Below, one piece after another: positions 33,289 through 41,432 of a DNA stretch of 64,000 nucleotides; position 1 is the stretch's first letter; every line of letters begins with the position of its first letter. This DNA comes from Paractinoplanes maris. Lineage in GTDB: Bacteria > Actinomycetota > Actinomycetes > Mycobacteriales > Micromonosporaceae. The notes under the pieces are model-generated. The model searched no databases. It had not been told where the DNA came from and saw nothing but the letters and a program-made list of their open reading frames with translations. Location of the stretch: contig NZ_JALPVL010000007.1 of assembly GCF_023544465.1 (NCBI RefSeq), positions 434,001 through 498,000 of the forward strand, written 5' to 3'. Both the position numbers and the translations under genes were made by a program.

Positions 33289-33690
33289 TCACAAGGTGCC
33301 GGACATCTCGGAAACGCGGGGGCGGCCACCACTCCGAGCAGGGACACGGGCATGTCGCTGTTTCAGTCGAGGGGTCAGCGCCAGCAGGCTGACCGCCAGC
33401 AAGAACTCCACGATGAGGGAGCCGCTGATGACATGAGCCGCTGACCCGTCGAAATGCAACTCCTGATAGACGAAGTGGCCGGCCGTATAGATGGCAAAGG
33501 CAACCAGTGATGCGCGGACCATCTGATGATTCAAACTGACCGCGGCGAACAGCAAAGCGCCGATCAGCCCCAGGCCGAGGCCGGCCACATCGAACAAGTA
33601 CTGCCAAACACCGATGGCGGACTCCGAAACGATCAACAATATGATCCCGGCTCGCAGCCATCGGCGTGTACTCCTGACACGGATGCTCAT
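33289..33690 (-). CDS. Small membrane protein of unknown function
   Basis: A 133-residue protein with four hydrophobic segments, for example LRAGIILLIVSESAIGVWQY, LGLGLIGALLFAAVSL, ASLVAFAIYTAGHFVY and LIVEFLLAVSLLAL, and a basic tail. It starts MSIRVRSTRRW. I do not recognise a named family. Its ATG is 8 bases after CGTC of an ECF41-like motif. It is upstream of qcrB on the same strand (78-base gap), but each has its own motif. Confidence 0.65.
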   Translation of the reverse strand: MSIRVRSTRRWLRAGIILLIVSESAIGVWQYLFDVAGLGLGLIGALLFAAVSLNHQMVRASLVAFAIYTAGHFVYQELHFDGSAAHVISGSLIVEFLLAVSLLALTPRLKQRHARVPARSGGRPRVSEMSGTL

Positions 33691-33698
33691 TCCATGAA

Positions 33699-33725
33699 GA
33701 CGGTGCAGAGCCGGCCGATGTGACG
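33699..33725 (-). promoter_or_regulatory. ECF41-type promoter motif for the small membrane protein
   Basis: On the minus strand: CGTCACA (33725-33719; one difference), 16 bases, CGTC (33702-33699), then 8 bases to the ATG at 33690. Confidence 0.55.
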
Positions 33726-33843
33726 CGGCATGAGCCGCATCACTCGTGACGCGACCCGGCACGCTGCCCCGTTGTGTTTCTCGTCCGGTTCGGCCGACGA
33801 AAGACGTGTCAGGCCCACCTCCGCCGAACCGGCTCGAATGACG

Positions 33844-33870
33844 TGTCACATCCACCGACGCCGGCTCGTC
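33844..33870 (+). promoter_or_regulatory. ECF41-type promoter motif for DUF3099 / AttH-like genes
   Basis: TGTCACA (33844-33850), 16 bases, CGTC (33867-33870). A perfect match, divergent from the motif at 33699-33725. Confidence 0.65.
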
Positions 33871-33935
33871 ATCTTTGCTGAACGCCCGACTTCGCCATCG
33901 AAACACGCATGATGAACCCAATCGGAGCTTCCGTC

Positions 33936-34292
33936 GTGAACAAGTCCTCGAAGCAGCCCTTTCTCATCACGAGCGCGGCCCGGAGTCAGGAAGAACTGTT
34001 CCGCGCCCGACATAGGCGGTACCTGCTGATGATGAGCGGGCGCGCCGGCCTTCTCGTCCTGGGCACCGTCGTGGTCAGCGTGCGCCCCCCAGTGATGTGG
34101 CCGTGGCTTGTGCTGTGCGTCGCCGGCATGGTGCTGCTGCCCTGGATCGCCGTCCTCGTCGCGAACGATCGACCGGCTCGACCCACAACCGAACGCGCCG
34201 CTTCCACACTCGCCGATGAACCGAGGCAAACCGCCGACCGGGCCTCCGCCTTGAAGAAAAGGGAAATGACATGTCCGACAATCTGGCCGTGA
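33936..34292 (+). CDS. DUF3099 family membrane protein
   Basis: A 118-residue protein with the DUF3099 pattern: ITSAARSQEELFRARHRRYL followed by two hydrophobic segments (GRAGLLVLGTVVVSV and WPWLVLCVAGMVLLPWIAVL) and a polar tail. The family is restricted to actinobacteria and has no known function. GGAG lies 8 bases before the GTG at 33936; two ATGs at 33909-33914 are alternatives. Its end overlaps the next gene by 22 bases. Confidence 0.75.
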   Translation: MNKSSKQPFLITSAARSQEELFRARHRRYLLMMSGRAGLLVLGTVVVSVRPPVMWPWLVLCVAGMVLLPWIAVLVANDRPARPTTERAASTLADEPRQTADRASALKKREMTCPTIWP

Positions 34293-35359
34293 TGAGCAAC
34301 GACTATGAGCGTTTCCGCCTGTCGAGCGAGGCGATCGCGGAATGGGAGGACGGTGCCCGCACCGACGACCGCGCCGGATCGTACGAGTGGTGGTATTTCG
34401 ATGCGCACCTCGCCGACGGTGCCAAGATCGTGGTCGTCTTCATGAACAAGGACCTGGGTGCGGCAACCGAACCGCTGTCGCCGCAGCTGCGGGTCAACCT
34501 CGAACTGCCCGACGGCACCATGTCCAACCATGTCATCGCGGTGCCGGCCGACCAGTGGTCCGCGGAACGCGACCACACCGACGTCCGGATGGGATCAGAG
34601 AACCGGTTCTCCGGCGAAGGCCTGCGCGAATACCGGATCCAAGCCACAGCGGGCCCGGTCGACGTCGACTTCACCCTGACCGCCGACGTCCCGGCCTGGC
34701 GCCCGGCAACCGGCCACATGCTGTTCGGCCCGGATAAAGACCTCGAATTCAATTGGCTTCCGGCAGTACCGCAAGGCACCGTGACCGGGGCGTACACAGT
34801 GGATGGCCGGCGGCACGAGACGACCGGCGTCGGGTATCACGACCACAACTGGGGCAACGTCGGGATGCAGAAGATCATCCACGACTGGTATTGGGGTCGC
34901 GGGCAGGCCGGGCCCTACACGGTCATCGCCTCGTTCATCACCGCCGCCCCGAAATACGGCTACGACGAGATCCCCATCTTCATGCTGACCCGCGACGGCC
35001 GGATCATCGGTGACGACCCCACGAAGACTGCCTTCGAGCCGCAGCAGATCTACACCGATGACGAGACCGGCAAACCAGTCGCGAACATCGTCCGCTACCG
35101 CTACGTCGATGCCGACGACACCTACGTGGTCACCTTCGATCGACAGCGCGACCTGGCGCGCAACCCGATCACCAAGGACCTGCCCTTCGTCAAGCGCATG
35201 GCGGCCCGGCTGGCCGGGTTCGACGGGGCCTATCTACGGTTCGCCGGCTCACTGACCGTCGAGCACTTGAAGGCCGGCCGGTCCGTCGAGGAGTACACCG
35301 AAGAAGCCATCTGGGAACTCATGTACTTCGGGCACGCTCGACCCCGTACGCAGCGATGA
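34271..35359 (+). CDS. CrtC/AttH-like hydratase-fold protein (hydroxyneurosporene synthase family)
   Basis: A 362-residue lipocalin-like double-barrel protein. SYEWWYFDAHLADGAKIVVV is the family's N-terminal signature (W-W-Y-F-D), and VGYHDHNWGNVGMQKIIHDW followed by YWGRGQAGPYT is the conserved central motif with the presumed active-site His and Asp. Homologues include carotenoid 1,2-hydratase (CrtC) and AttH; many catalyse hydration or cyclisation of terpenoid-like substrates. AGGG lies 8 bases ahead of the ATG. It overlaps the DUF3099 gene, so the two are co-transcribed, probably from the ECF41-type motif at 33844. Confidence 0.8.
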   Translation: MSDNLAVMSNDYERFRLSSEAIAEWEDGARTDDRAGSYEWWYFDAHLADGAKIVVVFMNKDLGAATEPLSPQLRVNLELPDGTMSNHVIAVPADQWSAERDHTDVRMGSENRFSGEGLREYRIQATAGPVDVDFTLTADVPAWRPATGHMLFGPDKDLEFNWLPAVPQGTVTGAYTVDGRRHETTGVGYHDHNWGNVGMQKIIHDWYWGRGQAGPYTVIASFITAAPKYGYDEIPIFMLTRDGRIIGDDPTKTAFEPQQIYTDDETGKPVANIVRYRYVDADDTYVVTFDRQRDLARNPITKDLPFVKRMAARLAGFDGAYLRFAGSLTVEHLKAGRSVEEYTEEAIWELMYFGHARPRTQR

Positions 35360-35552
35360 GGACAAGCGTCTTCTCGGCGGCCCGGTGCTGCGCTTCCGGC
35401 GTACACGCGAAGCTCCGGCACGCCGTACTCGTCCGCCTGCCCTCCTGCCGCGGTGATCTCGTCGACCGGTACGCGCTGGCGTGGCGTAGGGAGGCGAGGA
35501 GCGGTCAATGGATTCCTGCCGGTTCCCGGATGACGACGGTCCGCCGACGTGA

Positions 35553-36053
35553 CTACAGGAACTCACTGCGGTACGTGGGGGCCAGTTCGGCAGCGCGGCG
35601 GCGGCGCTCGGCGAGCTCGTCGGGCGACAGCTGAGGCGGTGGCGCGTCCTTGCCGGCGATCACGTCGCCGATCCGCAGGAAGTACTCGTCCTGCCCGGCC
35701 GGGGTACACATGCAAAGCATCCGGGCCGGCGCGCCGGAGACGTTGCGGAAGTTGTGCGGCGCGTTGGCCGGGATGTTGATCGTCGACCCGGCCCGGACGG
35801 TGTGCTTCCCGCCCCGGAACATGAACTCGATCTCGCCCTCGAGGATCGTGAACATCTCCTCGAAATCGTGCCTGTGCGGGGGCGGGCCGCCACCGTCGGG
35901 GACGCGCATATCGATCAGGCAGTACTGGCCGTTGGTCTGCTCGCCGGTGATGAGCATGGCGTACGTGTTGCCGACCAGCGAGACGTACGTCGTGCTCGGG
36001 TCGTCCGGATGGGCCACGGTCAGCGAGCGGGACGGGTCGTCATCGGGAATCAT
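35553..36053 (-). CDS. Cupin-domain protein
   Basis: A 166-residue single cupin. Motif 1 is PPPHRHDFEEMFTILEGEIE with two His and a Glu as metal ligands; motif 2 is AGSTINIPANAPHNFRNVSG with the second His set. AAGGAG stands 8 bases before the ATG. It follows an NADP-dependent oxidoreductase gene by 26 bases and is probably in the same operon under an XRE regulator. Could be a dioxygenase, isomerase or binding protein. Confidence 0.85.
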   Translation of the reverse strand: MIPDDDPSRSLTVAHPDDPSTTYVSLVGNTYAMLITGEQTNGQYCLIDMRVPDGGGPPPHRHDFEEMFTILEGEIEFMFRGGKHTVRAGSTINIPANAPHNFRNVSGAPARMLCMCTPAGQDEYFLRIGDVIAGKDAPPPQLSPDELAERRRRAAELAPTYRSEFL

Positions 36054-36079
36054 TGCTGGGGCTCCTTCGAAGAGGCGGG

Positions 36080-37015
36080 TCAGAGCGTGACGATGGTCTT
36101 GCCCGGCAGCTCGCTCGCGCCGGCCTGGGCGTGAAGTGCCGACAGGTCGGCCAGGGCGACCCGCTGGGCGACCTCGACGCGCAACTCACCGGTGTTGACC
36201 CGAGCGACCAGGTCGGCGAGCTGGTCGGCGTCGCTGCGGACGAACAGATCGATGCCGCGAACGCCGCGCTCCTCGTCGGAAGGGGCTGGCATCCAGACGG
36301 TGGTGTTGACCAGGGTGCCACCGTCCCGGATCAACGAGACCAGCGCGGCCAGCTGTTCCGGGGAAACCGGCGCGAGGTTCAGCACGAGGTCGACCGGCTC
36401 GGTCACCGCCGCGGTCACGTCGGTGGTGGTGTGGTCGACAACGTCGTCAGCGCCCGCGGCTTCGACCCGCCCGGCGCTGCGCGGACTGGCCGTGGCGATC
36501 ACGTGGGCGCCGGCCTCCTTGGCCAGCTGCACGGCGTATCCACCGACCGCCCCGCCGGCGCCGTTGATCAGCACCCGCTGACCGGCGGTCAGGTTTCCGT
36601 GGTCGAACAGCGCCTGCCACGCGGTCAAGCTCACCAGCGGCAACGCCGCCGAGTCGGCCAGCGGGATGTTCTTCGGTGCCCCCGTCAGGATGTCGGCCGG
36701 CGCGATCACGAACTCCGCCGCCGCACCGGCCGCCGTCATCGGCAGGAAACCGATGACCCGGTCGCCGACCGCGATCTCGTCCACGTCGTCACCGAGCGCG
36801 TCGACCGTGCCGGCGACGTCGATGCCGGGCGTGTGCGGGAGCTCGACCGGGATCGGGCCCTGCATGAAGCCCGCCCGGATGTTGCCGTCGACGCCGTTGA
36901 ACGACGTCGCGGCGACCCGGATCCGGACCTGACCGCTGCCGGGGGTGGGCTGCTCGACATCCTCGTACCGAAGGACCTCGGGACCGCCGAACTCGTGAAA
37001 ACGCACTGCTTTCAT
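36080..37015 (-). CDS. NADP-dependent oxidoreductase, quinone reductase-like (MDR family)
   Basis: A 311-residue zinc-independent medium-chain reductase. MKAVRFHEFGGPEVLRYEDV is the standard N-terminus, HTPGIDVAGTVDALGDDVDE the catalytic-domain core, and LINGAGGAVGGYAVQLAKEA the NADPH-binding motif. Members reduce quinones or enones, and some are crotonyl-CoA or zeta-crystallin-like reductases. Organised with an XRE/MmyB-type regulator upstream (75-base gap) and a cupin downstream, which resembles detoxification operons. Confidence 0.87.
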   Translation of the reverse strand: MKAVRFHEFGGPEVLRYEDVEQPTPGSGQVRIRVAATSFNGVDGNIRAGFMQGPIPVELPHTPGIDVAGTVDALGDDVDEIAVGDRVIGFLPMTAAGAAAEFVIAPADILTGAPKNIPLADSAALPLVSLTAWQALFDHGNLTAGQRVLINGAGGAVGGYAVQLAKEAGAHVIATASPRSAGRVEAAGADDVVDHTTTDVTAAVTEPVDLVLNLAPVSPEQLAALVSLIRDGGTLVNTTVWMPAPSDEERGVRGIDLFVRSDADQLADLVARVNTGELRVEVAQRVALADLSALHAQAGASELPGKTIVTL

Positions 37016-37090
37016 CGCTGAACCTGCTTCCGTGGAACGCCGTCGAGGTGTTGCTGGAGACGTCAATCAACTTCGCAGGATTCGACGTGA

Positions 37091-37945
37091 TCAGCCTGGG
37101 CCGGGCTGGCCCACCTTGACGATGGCCGGATGCCCGGCGCCGCTGACGATCTCGGCCAGACGCGCCGCATCGGCCGAGCCCGGCGCCGCGGTGAGCATCA
37201 GAGCCGCCAGGTCGTCACCCGGGATGGCGAGCAGGTTGCCGACGAGCGTGACGGCGGCGCCGTCCGGATGAACGAACTCAGCACTGCTCTCGTACGCCGT
37301 CACCGGTCGCGGCGTACGCCACAGGGTGTCGAACCGGCGGCTTCGGCTTCGCAGCTCGTCCACCAGCGCGGCCAGCGACGCGTCGGCGGGGTAGCGCAAC
37401 AGCGTGCTCCTCAGCTGGGCGACAAGGACCGCCTCGTGATCGGTCACGTCGGCCGCGGACTGCCGGAAACCAACGAACGGATCACAGAACGTACGCCAGG
37501 CGACATTCCACTCCCAGGGATCCCCCGTGACGGCCCAGTGCCCCAGCGCCAGAAACGCGCTGTTCACGGCGACCAGATTCATCGCACCGTCGGAGACGAA
37601 CATCGGAGTGTCTGTGAACCGCTCCAGCAGCCGCATCGCACCCGGACCGATCTCGTTGGGCACCTGCCCGTCCGCGGCGGCGTACCCGGACAGCGCGCAG
37701 AGCCGCTCGTAATCCGCCCGCCCGATCCGGAGCGCACGGGCGATGGCGTTCACCACCCCGGCCGACGGATGGCTGCGCCCCTGCTCCAACCGGCGCACGT
37801 AGTCCGCGGACATCCCCGCGAGCTCGCCGAGTTCCTCCCGCCGCAGACCTTGCACCCGACGCCGGCCGACCGGCAGCCCGACCGTTGCGGGATTTGTGCT
37901 CTCCCGCAGGTGGCGCACCGCGGCGCCGAACTCGTGATGATCCAC
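37091..37945 (-). CDS. XRE-type regulator with MmyB-like ligand domain
   Basis: A 284-residue regulator with the HTH GLRREELGELAGMSADYVRR followed by LEQGRSHPS, then a MmyB-like domain with TPMFVSDGAMNLVAVNSAFL and DDLAALMLTAAPG. A second member of the same family lies at 6455. It is transcribed toward the MDR oxidoreductase and cupin and probably controls them. The start is a GTG at 37945. Confidence 0.85.
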   Translation of the reverse strand: MDHHEFGAAVRHLRESTNPATVGLPVGRRRVQGLRREELGELAGMSADYVRRLEQGRSHPSAGVVNAIARALRIGRADYERLCALSGYAAADGQVPNEIGPGAMRLLERFTDTPMFVSDGAMNLVAVNSAFLALGHWAVTGDPWEWNVAWRTFCDPFVGFRQSAADVTDHEAVLVAQLRSTLLRYPADASLAALVDELRSRSRRFDTLWRTPRPVTAYESSAEFVHPDGAAVTLVGNLLAIPGDDLAALMLTAAPGSADAARLAEIVSGAGHPAIVKVGQPGPG

Positions 37946-38277
37946 AGCTCAAGTGTGCCCGCACAGTCGGGGCAGTGGGGTATTCCCAGCCTCAGGCCGC
38001 CCGGTTCAAGGGCCGGACGGAAGCTGGTTGCCACGGCCCTGATCGGCTCTCCGTTGCGAGTGCCGTCCGTACCGGACGTCACGACGCCAGACCTTCCTAG
38101 GATCATGAGTTGTCGACCACGGCCGGCTATTCAAGCTGTGGGTAGGTCTCTTGCCGTGGGCGGGCCGGTGACCGCCGAGGCGGCCGCCGTGGAATTGATC
38201 TTCCCGCTGCCCGTCGAACCGCTGCCCGTCGAACCTGGGATGCTGGACATCCGGCAACGTCAGACGGGAGGGCGCAC
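37946..38277. other. 332-base intergenic region upstream of the PucR-type gene
   Basis: No gene recognised. It contains the divergent promoters of the XRE and PucR-type genes and a perfect 15-base tandem duplication near the PucR-type start (38206-38235). Open frames on either strand lack domain motifs. Confidence 0.5.
38206..38235. repeat. 15-base tandem duplication
   Basis: GCTGCCCGTCGAACC occurs twice without a gap (38206-38220 and 38221-38235), 43 bases before the PucR-type start. It could be a regulator-binding pair or a simple slippage product. Confidence 0.7.
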
Positions 38278-39522
38278 ATGGCGGACAACAAAGCGCGCCG
38301 TAGCCAGCGCCCGGTGGTGGCCGACGGCGACGAGCAGTGGCTCGTCGCCGTCGCCGCCGGGGCTAGCCGTGACGCCGGCGGCGTGCCGGTGGCGTTGCTC
38401 GGCGACTACCTGCCGCTGCTGGCCGACGCCGCCATCACCGGCCGTAAACCCAAACGTGCCGAACTGGACGCCGTGGAAGCGCTCGGCCGGCGAGCCGCCG
38501 AGCAGGGCATCTCCGCCGGCCGGGTGGTGCAGCTCTACCTGTCCGCCGCCCGCCGGCTGTGGCAGGACCTTCCCGAGGTCGTCCGCAGCCGCGACCGAGA
38601 GGCCGTACGAGCCGCCGCGACGGCCGTGCTGCACGTCGTGGACGACGCCGTTGCGACCCTGGCCGAGGGTTACGCCGTCGCCCGTCGCGACCTGGTGCGC
38701 CGCGAGGAGGCGCTGCGCCGGGAACTCATCGACGACCTGCTGCGCGGCGACTCCGATCTCGGCGCCCTGGTGGAACGCGCCGAACCGTTCGGTCTCGACC
38801 TCGCCCGGGTCCACCAGGTCGCCTTGGCCGCGCCGAGCCGAAGGCTGCCCGACACCGATGCGGCCATCTCCGCTCTTGAAGCGGTGATCTTCGACCGTCT
38901 CGGCGACCGTGACGTTCTCGTCGCGACCAAGGACGGGCTCCTGGTGGTCTTGGCACCCGCCGACGCCAGCAACCCCGACTCCGCGCCGCCTCGGCGCAGT
39001 GCTGCCGCCGACGACCTCGGACATCTGATGCACGACCAGCTTCGCCGCCTGCCTCGCGGACGGCCATGGCAGATCGCCGTCGGCCGGCCCCACCCCGGCC
39101 TGTACGGCATCGCTCGCTCGTACGAAGAAGCCCGCGAGGCACTCACCATGGCCGCCCGGCTCCGCGTGGCTTCTCCTGTGGTCAGTGCCCGCGACCTGCT
39201 GATCTACCGAGTCCTGCTCCGCGATCAGCCCGCCATCGTCGAACTGGTCCACGCCGTGCTCAGCCCGCTCACCGGCGCGCGGGGCGGCGCCGAGCCGTTG
39301 GTCACCACGTTGCACGCGTACTTCGACACCGGCGGCGTGGCCACCGAAACCGCGAAACTCATCCACATATCAGTACGGGCAGTGACCTACCGTCTCGAAC
39401 GCGTCCGCACCCTCACCGGCTACGACCCGGCCGACCCCGCTCACCGATTCACCCTGCAAGCCGCAGTGCTCGGCGCACGCGCCCTCGACTGGCCCGAAAG
39501 GCCCCTACCGGCATCGGGATGA
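38278..39522 (+). CDS. PucR/CdaR-type regulator
   Basis: A 414-residue regulator. The C-terminal HTH_30 domain reads TLHAYFDTGGVATETAKLIH followed by ISVRAVTYRLERVRTLTGYD, the PucR/CdaR signature. The centre (about 165-300) is the degenerate GGDEF-like region found in this family, and the N-terminus is helical. In actinobacteria such proteins sense metabolites and control catabolic genes. It has a GAGGG-like ribosome-binding site. Target genes are not obvious; the nearest downstream gene is convergent. Confidence 0.85.
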   Translation: MADNKARRSQRPVVADGDEQWLVAVAAGASRDAGGVPVALLGDYLPLLADAAITGRKPKRAELDAVEALGRRAAEQGISAGRVVQLYLSAARRLWQDLPEVVRSRDREAVRAAATAVLHVVDDAVATLAEGYAVARRDLVRREEALRRELIDDLLRGDSDLGALVERAEPFGLDLARVHQVALAAPSRRLPDTDAAISALEAVIFDRLGDRDVLVATKDGLLVVLAPADASNPDSAPPRRSAAADDLGHLMHDQLRRLPRGRPWQIAVGRPHPGLYGIARSYEEAREALTMAARLRVASPVVSARDLLIYRVLLRDQPAIVELVHAVLSPLTGARGGAEPLVTTLHAYFDTGGVATETAKLIHISVRAVTYRLERVRTLTGYDPADPAHRFTLQAAVLGARALDWPERPLPASG

Positions 39523-39714
39523 CGAGGACGCGTTCGTGCGGCTGTCATCCGCCGAGCGTGAGAGCTGCGAGGGTCACCCGGGTAACAAAGTCGTTGCTCG
39601 ACGGCTCTGATGCAGAGCACCGTCGCCGACGACGGTCAGGCCACGGGTGGTGATCGCAGGCGTCGACATCACTGGGCACTCCGCGGCGACGATTTCGCCG
39701 GTAGGTGACGGCGC

Positions 39715-39749
39715 GGGGATGCCGCGCCGCAGAGCGGCACGGCATCCCC
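39715..39749. terminator. Bidirectional terminator between convergent genes
   Basis: An outer perfect stem GGGGATGCCG/CGGCATCCCC (39715-39724 and 39740-39749) encloses an inner stem GCCGC/GCGGC with a 3-base loop. It lies between the PucR-type gene and the convergent TraR/DksA gene. Confidence 0.75.
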
Positions 39750-39756
39750 GGCCAGG

Positions 39757-40086
39757 TCACCCCTTGTGCTTTGCCTGGCAGGGCACGCAGAAGCGGGCAT
39801 GCGGAAGAATCTCGAGGCGCTCCACCGGAATGTTCCGGTCGCACTTCTCGCACCCGCCGTAGGTGCCGTCGGCCATCCGGCGGAGCGCACCGGTGATCTG
39901 CTCGATGTTGCGCCGGGTCGTGACCAGCAGCTCCGCCCGGTTGTGCGCCTCGCCGGGGTCGCCGGTGTCGGCGTTGATCTCGGTCAGTTCTCGGAGCCGG
40001 GCCGTCTGCGTGGTGAAGTCGTCGGCCAGGGAGGCGCGCAACTCGGCCAGCCGGCTGTGGTCGACAGTTCGATGATCGATACTCAT
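39757..40086 (-). CDS. TraR/DksA-type zinc-finger protein (copy 1)
   Basis: A 109-residue protein with a helical N-terminus (SRLAELRASLADDFTTQTAR) and the C4 zinc finger CEKCDRNIPVERLEILPH followed by ARFCVPC. Short actinobacterial TraR/DksA proteins bind in the RNA polymerase secondary channel; RbpA- or DksA-like effects on rRNA and stress promoters are plausible. AAGGA lies 5 bases before the ATG at 40086. Only 28 bases separate the start from a strong terminator hairpin in its leader. Confidence 0.85.
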   Translation of the reverse strand: MSIDHRTVDHSRLAELRASLADDFTTQTARLRELTEINADTGDPGEAHNRAELLVTTRRNIEQITGALRRMADGTYGGCEKCDRNIPVERLEILPHARFCVPCQAKHKG

Positions 40087-40114
40087 GGTCTTCCTTTCAC
40101 GGAATGCGGGAAAC

Positions 40115-40145
40115 AAAAAAGGGCCGAAGCTGAGAAGCTTCGCCC
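40115..40145 (-). terminator. Intrinsic terminator in the leader of the TraR/DksA gene
   Basis: On the minus strand GGGCGAAGCT pairs with AGCTTCGGCCC (one bulged base) and is followed by TTTTTTG. It ends 28 bases before the ATG at 40086, too close for a separate promoter in between, so the gene is either expressed by read-through or regulated by attenuation. Confidence 0.7.
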
Positions 40146-40383
40146 TGGCGGCCGTTCAGTGGATGCAACGGTCCGCGGGAGGGCCTCGGCCGGTTCGCGC
40201 CGACATCGGGCACATGAGGGTGGATGCGATGGTCACCACCCGGGAGGCCACCGGCACTGGCGTCAACACGCACGCAGCGGCCGCCGGCACCTCAGTGACG
40301 GCATGCGGGCAGAACGTGACCGGTGACATGGCTCCACCATAGGATGAGGACCGCCGGAAGCCAAAGCTCCCGGCGCGCAGCGG

Positions 40384-40500
40384 TCGGCGCAGCGGGTCGA
40401 GCGGCGCCAGTTCGGGCGGCACTTCACCCTTGACCACGGTCTGGGCCAGCAGCTGCCCGATGACAGGACCGAGTGCGATCTGAGCGGGCACGGGCATCAG
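40384..40500 (-). pseudogene. Possible C-terminal remnant of an FAD-dependent oxidoreductase
   Basis: The frame reads PAQIALGPVIGQLLAQTVVK followed by GEVPPELAPLDPLRR. This looks like the end of D-amino-acid-oxidase / glycine-oxidase-type enzymes, which finish with L-x-P-V-T-G-x-x-x-A-x-L and P-x-D-L-A-P-F. No Rossmann motif precedes it. Short and degenerate, so the call is tentative. Confidence 0.4.
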
Positions 40501-40673
40501 GCCGCATGGCGGCCGTTGCCGACGGTCGGCAAGCAACAAGGAGATAGGTCGCCGTCGCGGACCGTGGTCGACGCGCACCCTCGCGGCGATAATTGACGTA
40601 GCAAGTAATGGCGACGAAAAGACTGCGGTACGGGGCACCTGCCCCGCCTCGGACAGTCCGGAGAGGTGTCGAG

Positions 40674-41432
40674 ATGCACTGGCAGGTCGATGACGTGATG
40701 ACGCACAAGGTGACCACCGTGGATGTGGACACTCCGGTGGGGCAGATCGCGAGTCTGCTCGAACGCGAGGGCATCAGTGCCGTACCGGTGACCGTCCCGA
40801 CGGGCGGCGTAGTCGGTGTTGTCTCGCAGGCCGATCTGCTCGTCGGCGTCGCGAAGGGCGAGCGGGACAACGCGCGTGGGGGCCGACCGAAGGGAAAGGC
40901 CACGGCTCCGCGAGCCAGGGACATGATGACCACCCCTGCGATGTCCATCGGTCCAGCTGCGTCGCTGACCCAGGCAGCCAGAACCATGCAGGACCGCAAG
41001 GTACGCCGGTTGTTGGTCACGAGCCCGCAGGGACGACTGCTCGGCGTGGTCTCCCGCGGCGATGTACTGCGCCCGTACGCGCGCACCGACGCAGAGATGC
41101 GGCGCGAGGTCGAGGCGGAGTTGCGTCGCCGGATGTGGATCTACCCGGATCAGGTCGGTGTCCGTGTCGCCGCGGGCGCGGTGACGCTGATCGGCGCGGT
41201 GGGCCGGCGCTCCACCGCTGACATCATCACCCGGGTGGTCACGGCGGTGCCCGGGGTAACAGCGGTGGCCAACCGCATCCGGTACGACTTCGACGACGCC
41301 GATCTGGTGCGCTCCAACGTCAGCCGCACCCACCCGTTCAGCGCCGAACCGTTCCACCCCGGCAAGCAGCGTCGGCGCGGCCGCATCCGCCTCACCACGG
41401 GCAGTCGGCGCAGACAGCGCCAGGATGCCTGA
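40674..41432 (+). CDS. CBS-CBS-BON domain protein (copy 1)
   Basis: A 252-residue protein. Two CBS motifs (about 8-65 and 85-140) with VDDVMTHKVTTVDVDTPVGQ and ARDMMTTPAMSIGPAASLTQ form a nucleotide-sensing Bateman module. A BON domain follows (about 150-215: VAAGAVTLIGAVGRRSTADI and VPGVTAVANRIRYD). The tail is very basic. GAGAGG lies 7 bases before the ATG. Such proteins are common in actinobacterial dormancy and stress regulons. A second copy lies at 51231. Confidence 0.87.
   Translation: MHWQVDDVMTHKVTTVDVDTPVGQIASLLEREGISAVPVTVPTGGVVGVVSQADLLVGVAKGERDNARGGRPKGKATAPRARDMMTTPAMSIGPAASLTQAARTMQDRKVRRLLVTSPQGRLLGVVSRGDVLRPYARTDAEMRREVEAELRRRMWIYPDQVGVRVAAGAVTLIGAVGRRSTADIITRVVTAVPGVTAVANRIRYDFDDADLVRSNVSRTHPFSAEPFHPGKQRRRGRIRLTTGSRRRQRQDA

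Larger units (their letters stand above)
40087..40673. other. 587-base region with leader terminator and a gene remnant
   Basis: No intact gene recognised between the TraR/DksA start and the CBS-BON gene. The part next to TraR/DksA holds a hairpin plus U-tract on the minus strand, and the middle holds a minus-strand piece like the end of an FAD-dependent oxidoreductase. The rest shows nothing I can name. Confidence 0.5.

Noticed and set aside
33270..33293. Further GTCACA elements between qcrB and the small membrane protein gene
   Set aside because: Two copies 19 bases apart looked like a regulator site, but neither has the second promoter element and one lies in the coding end of the membrane protein gene.
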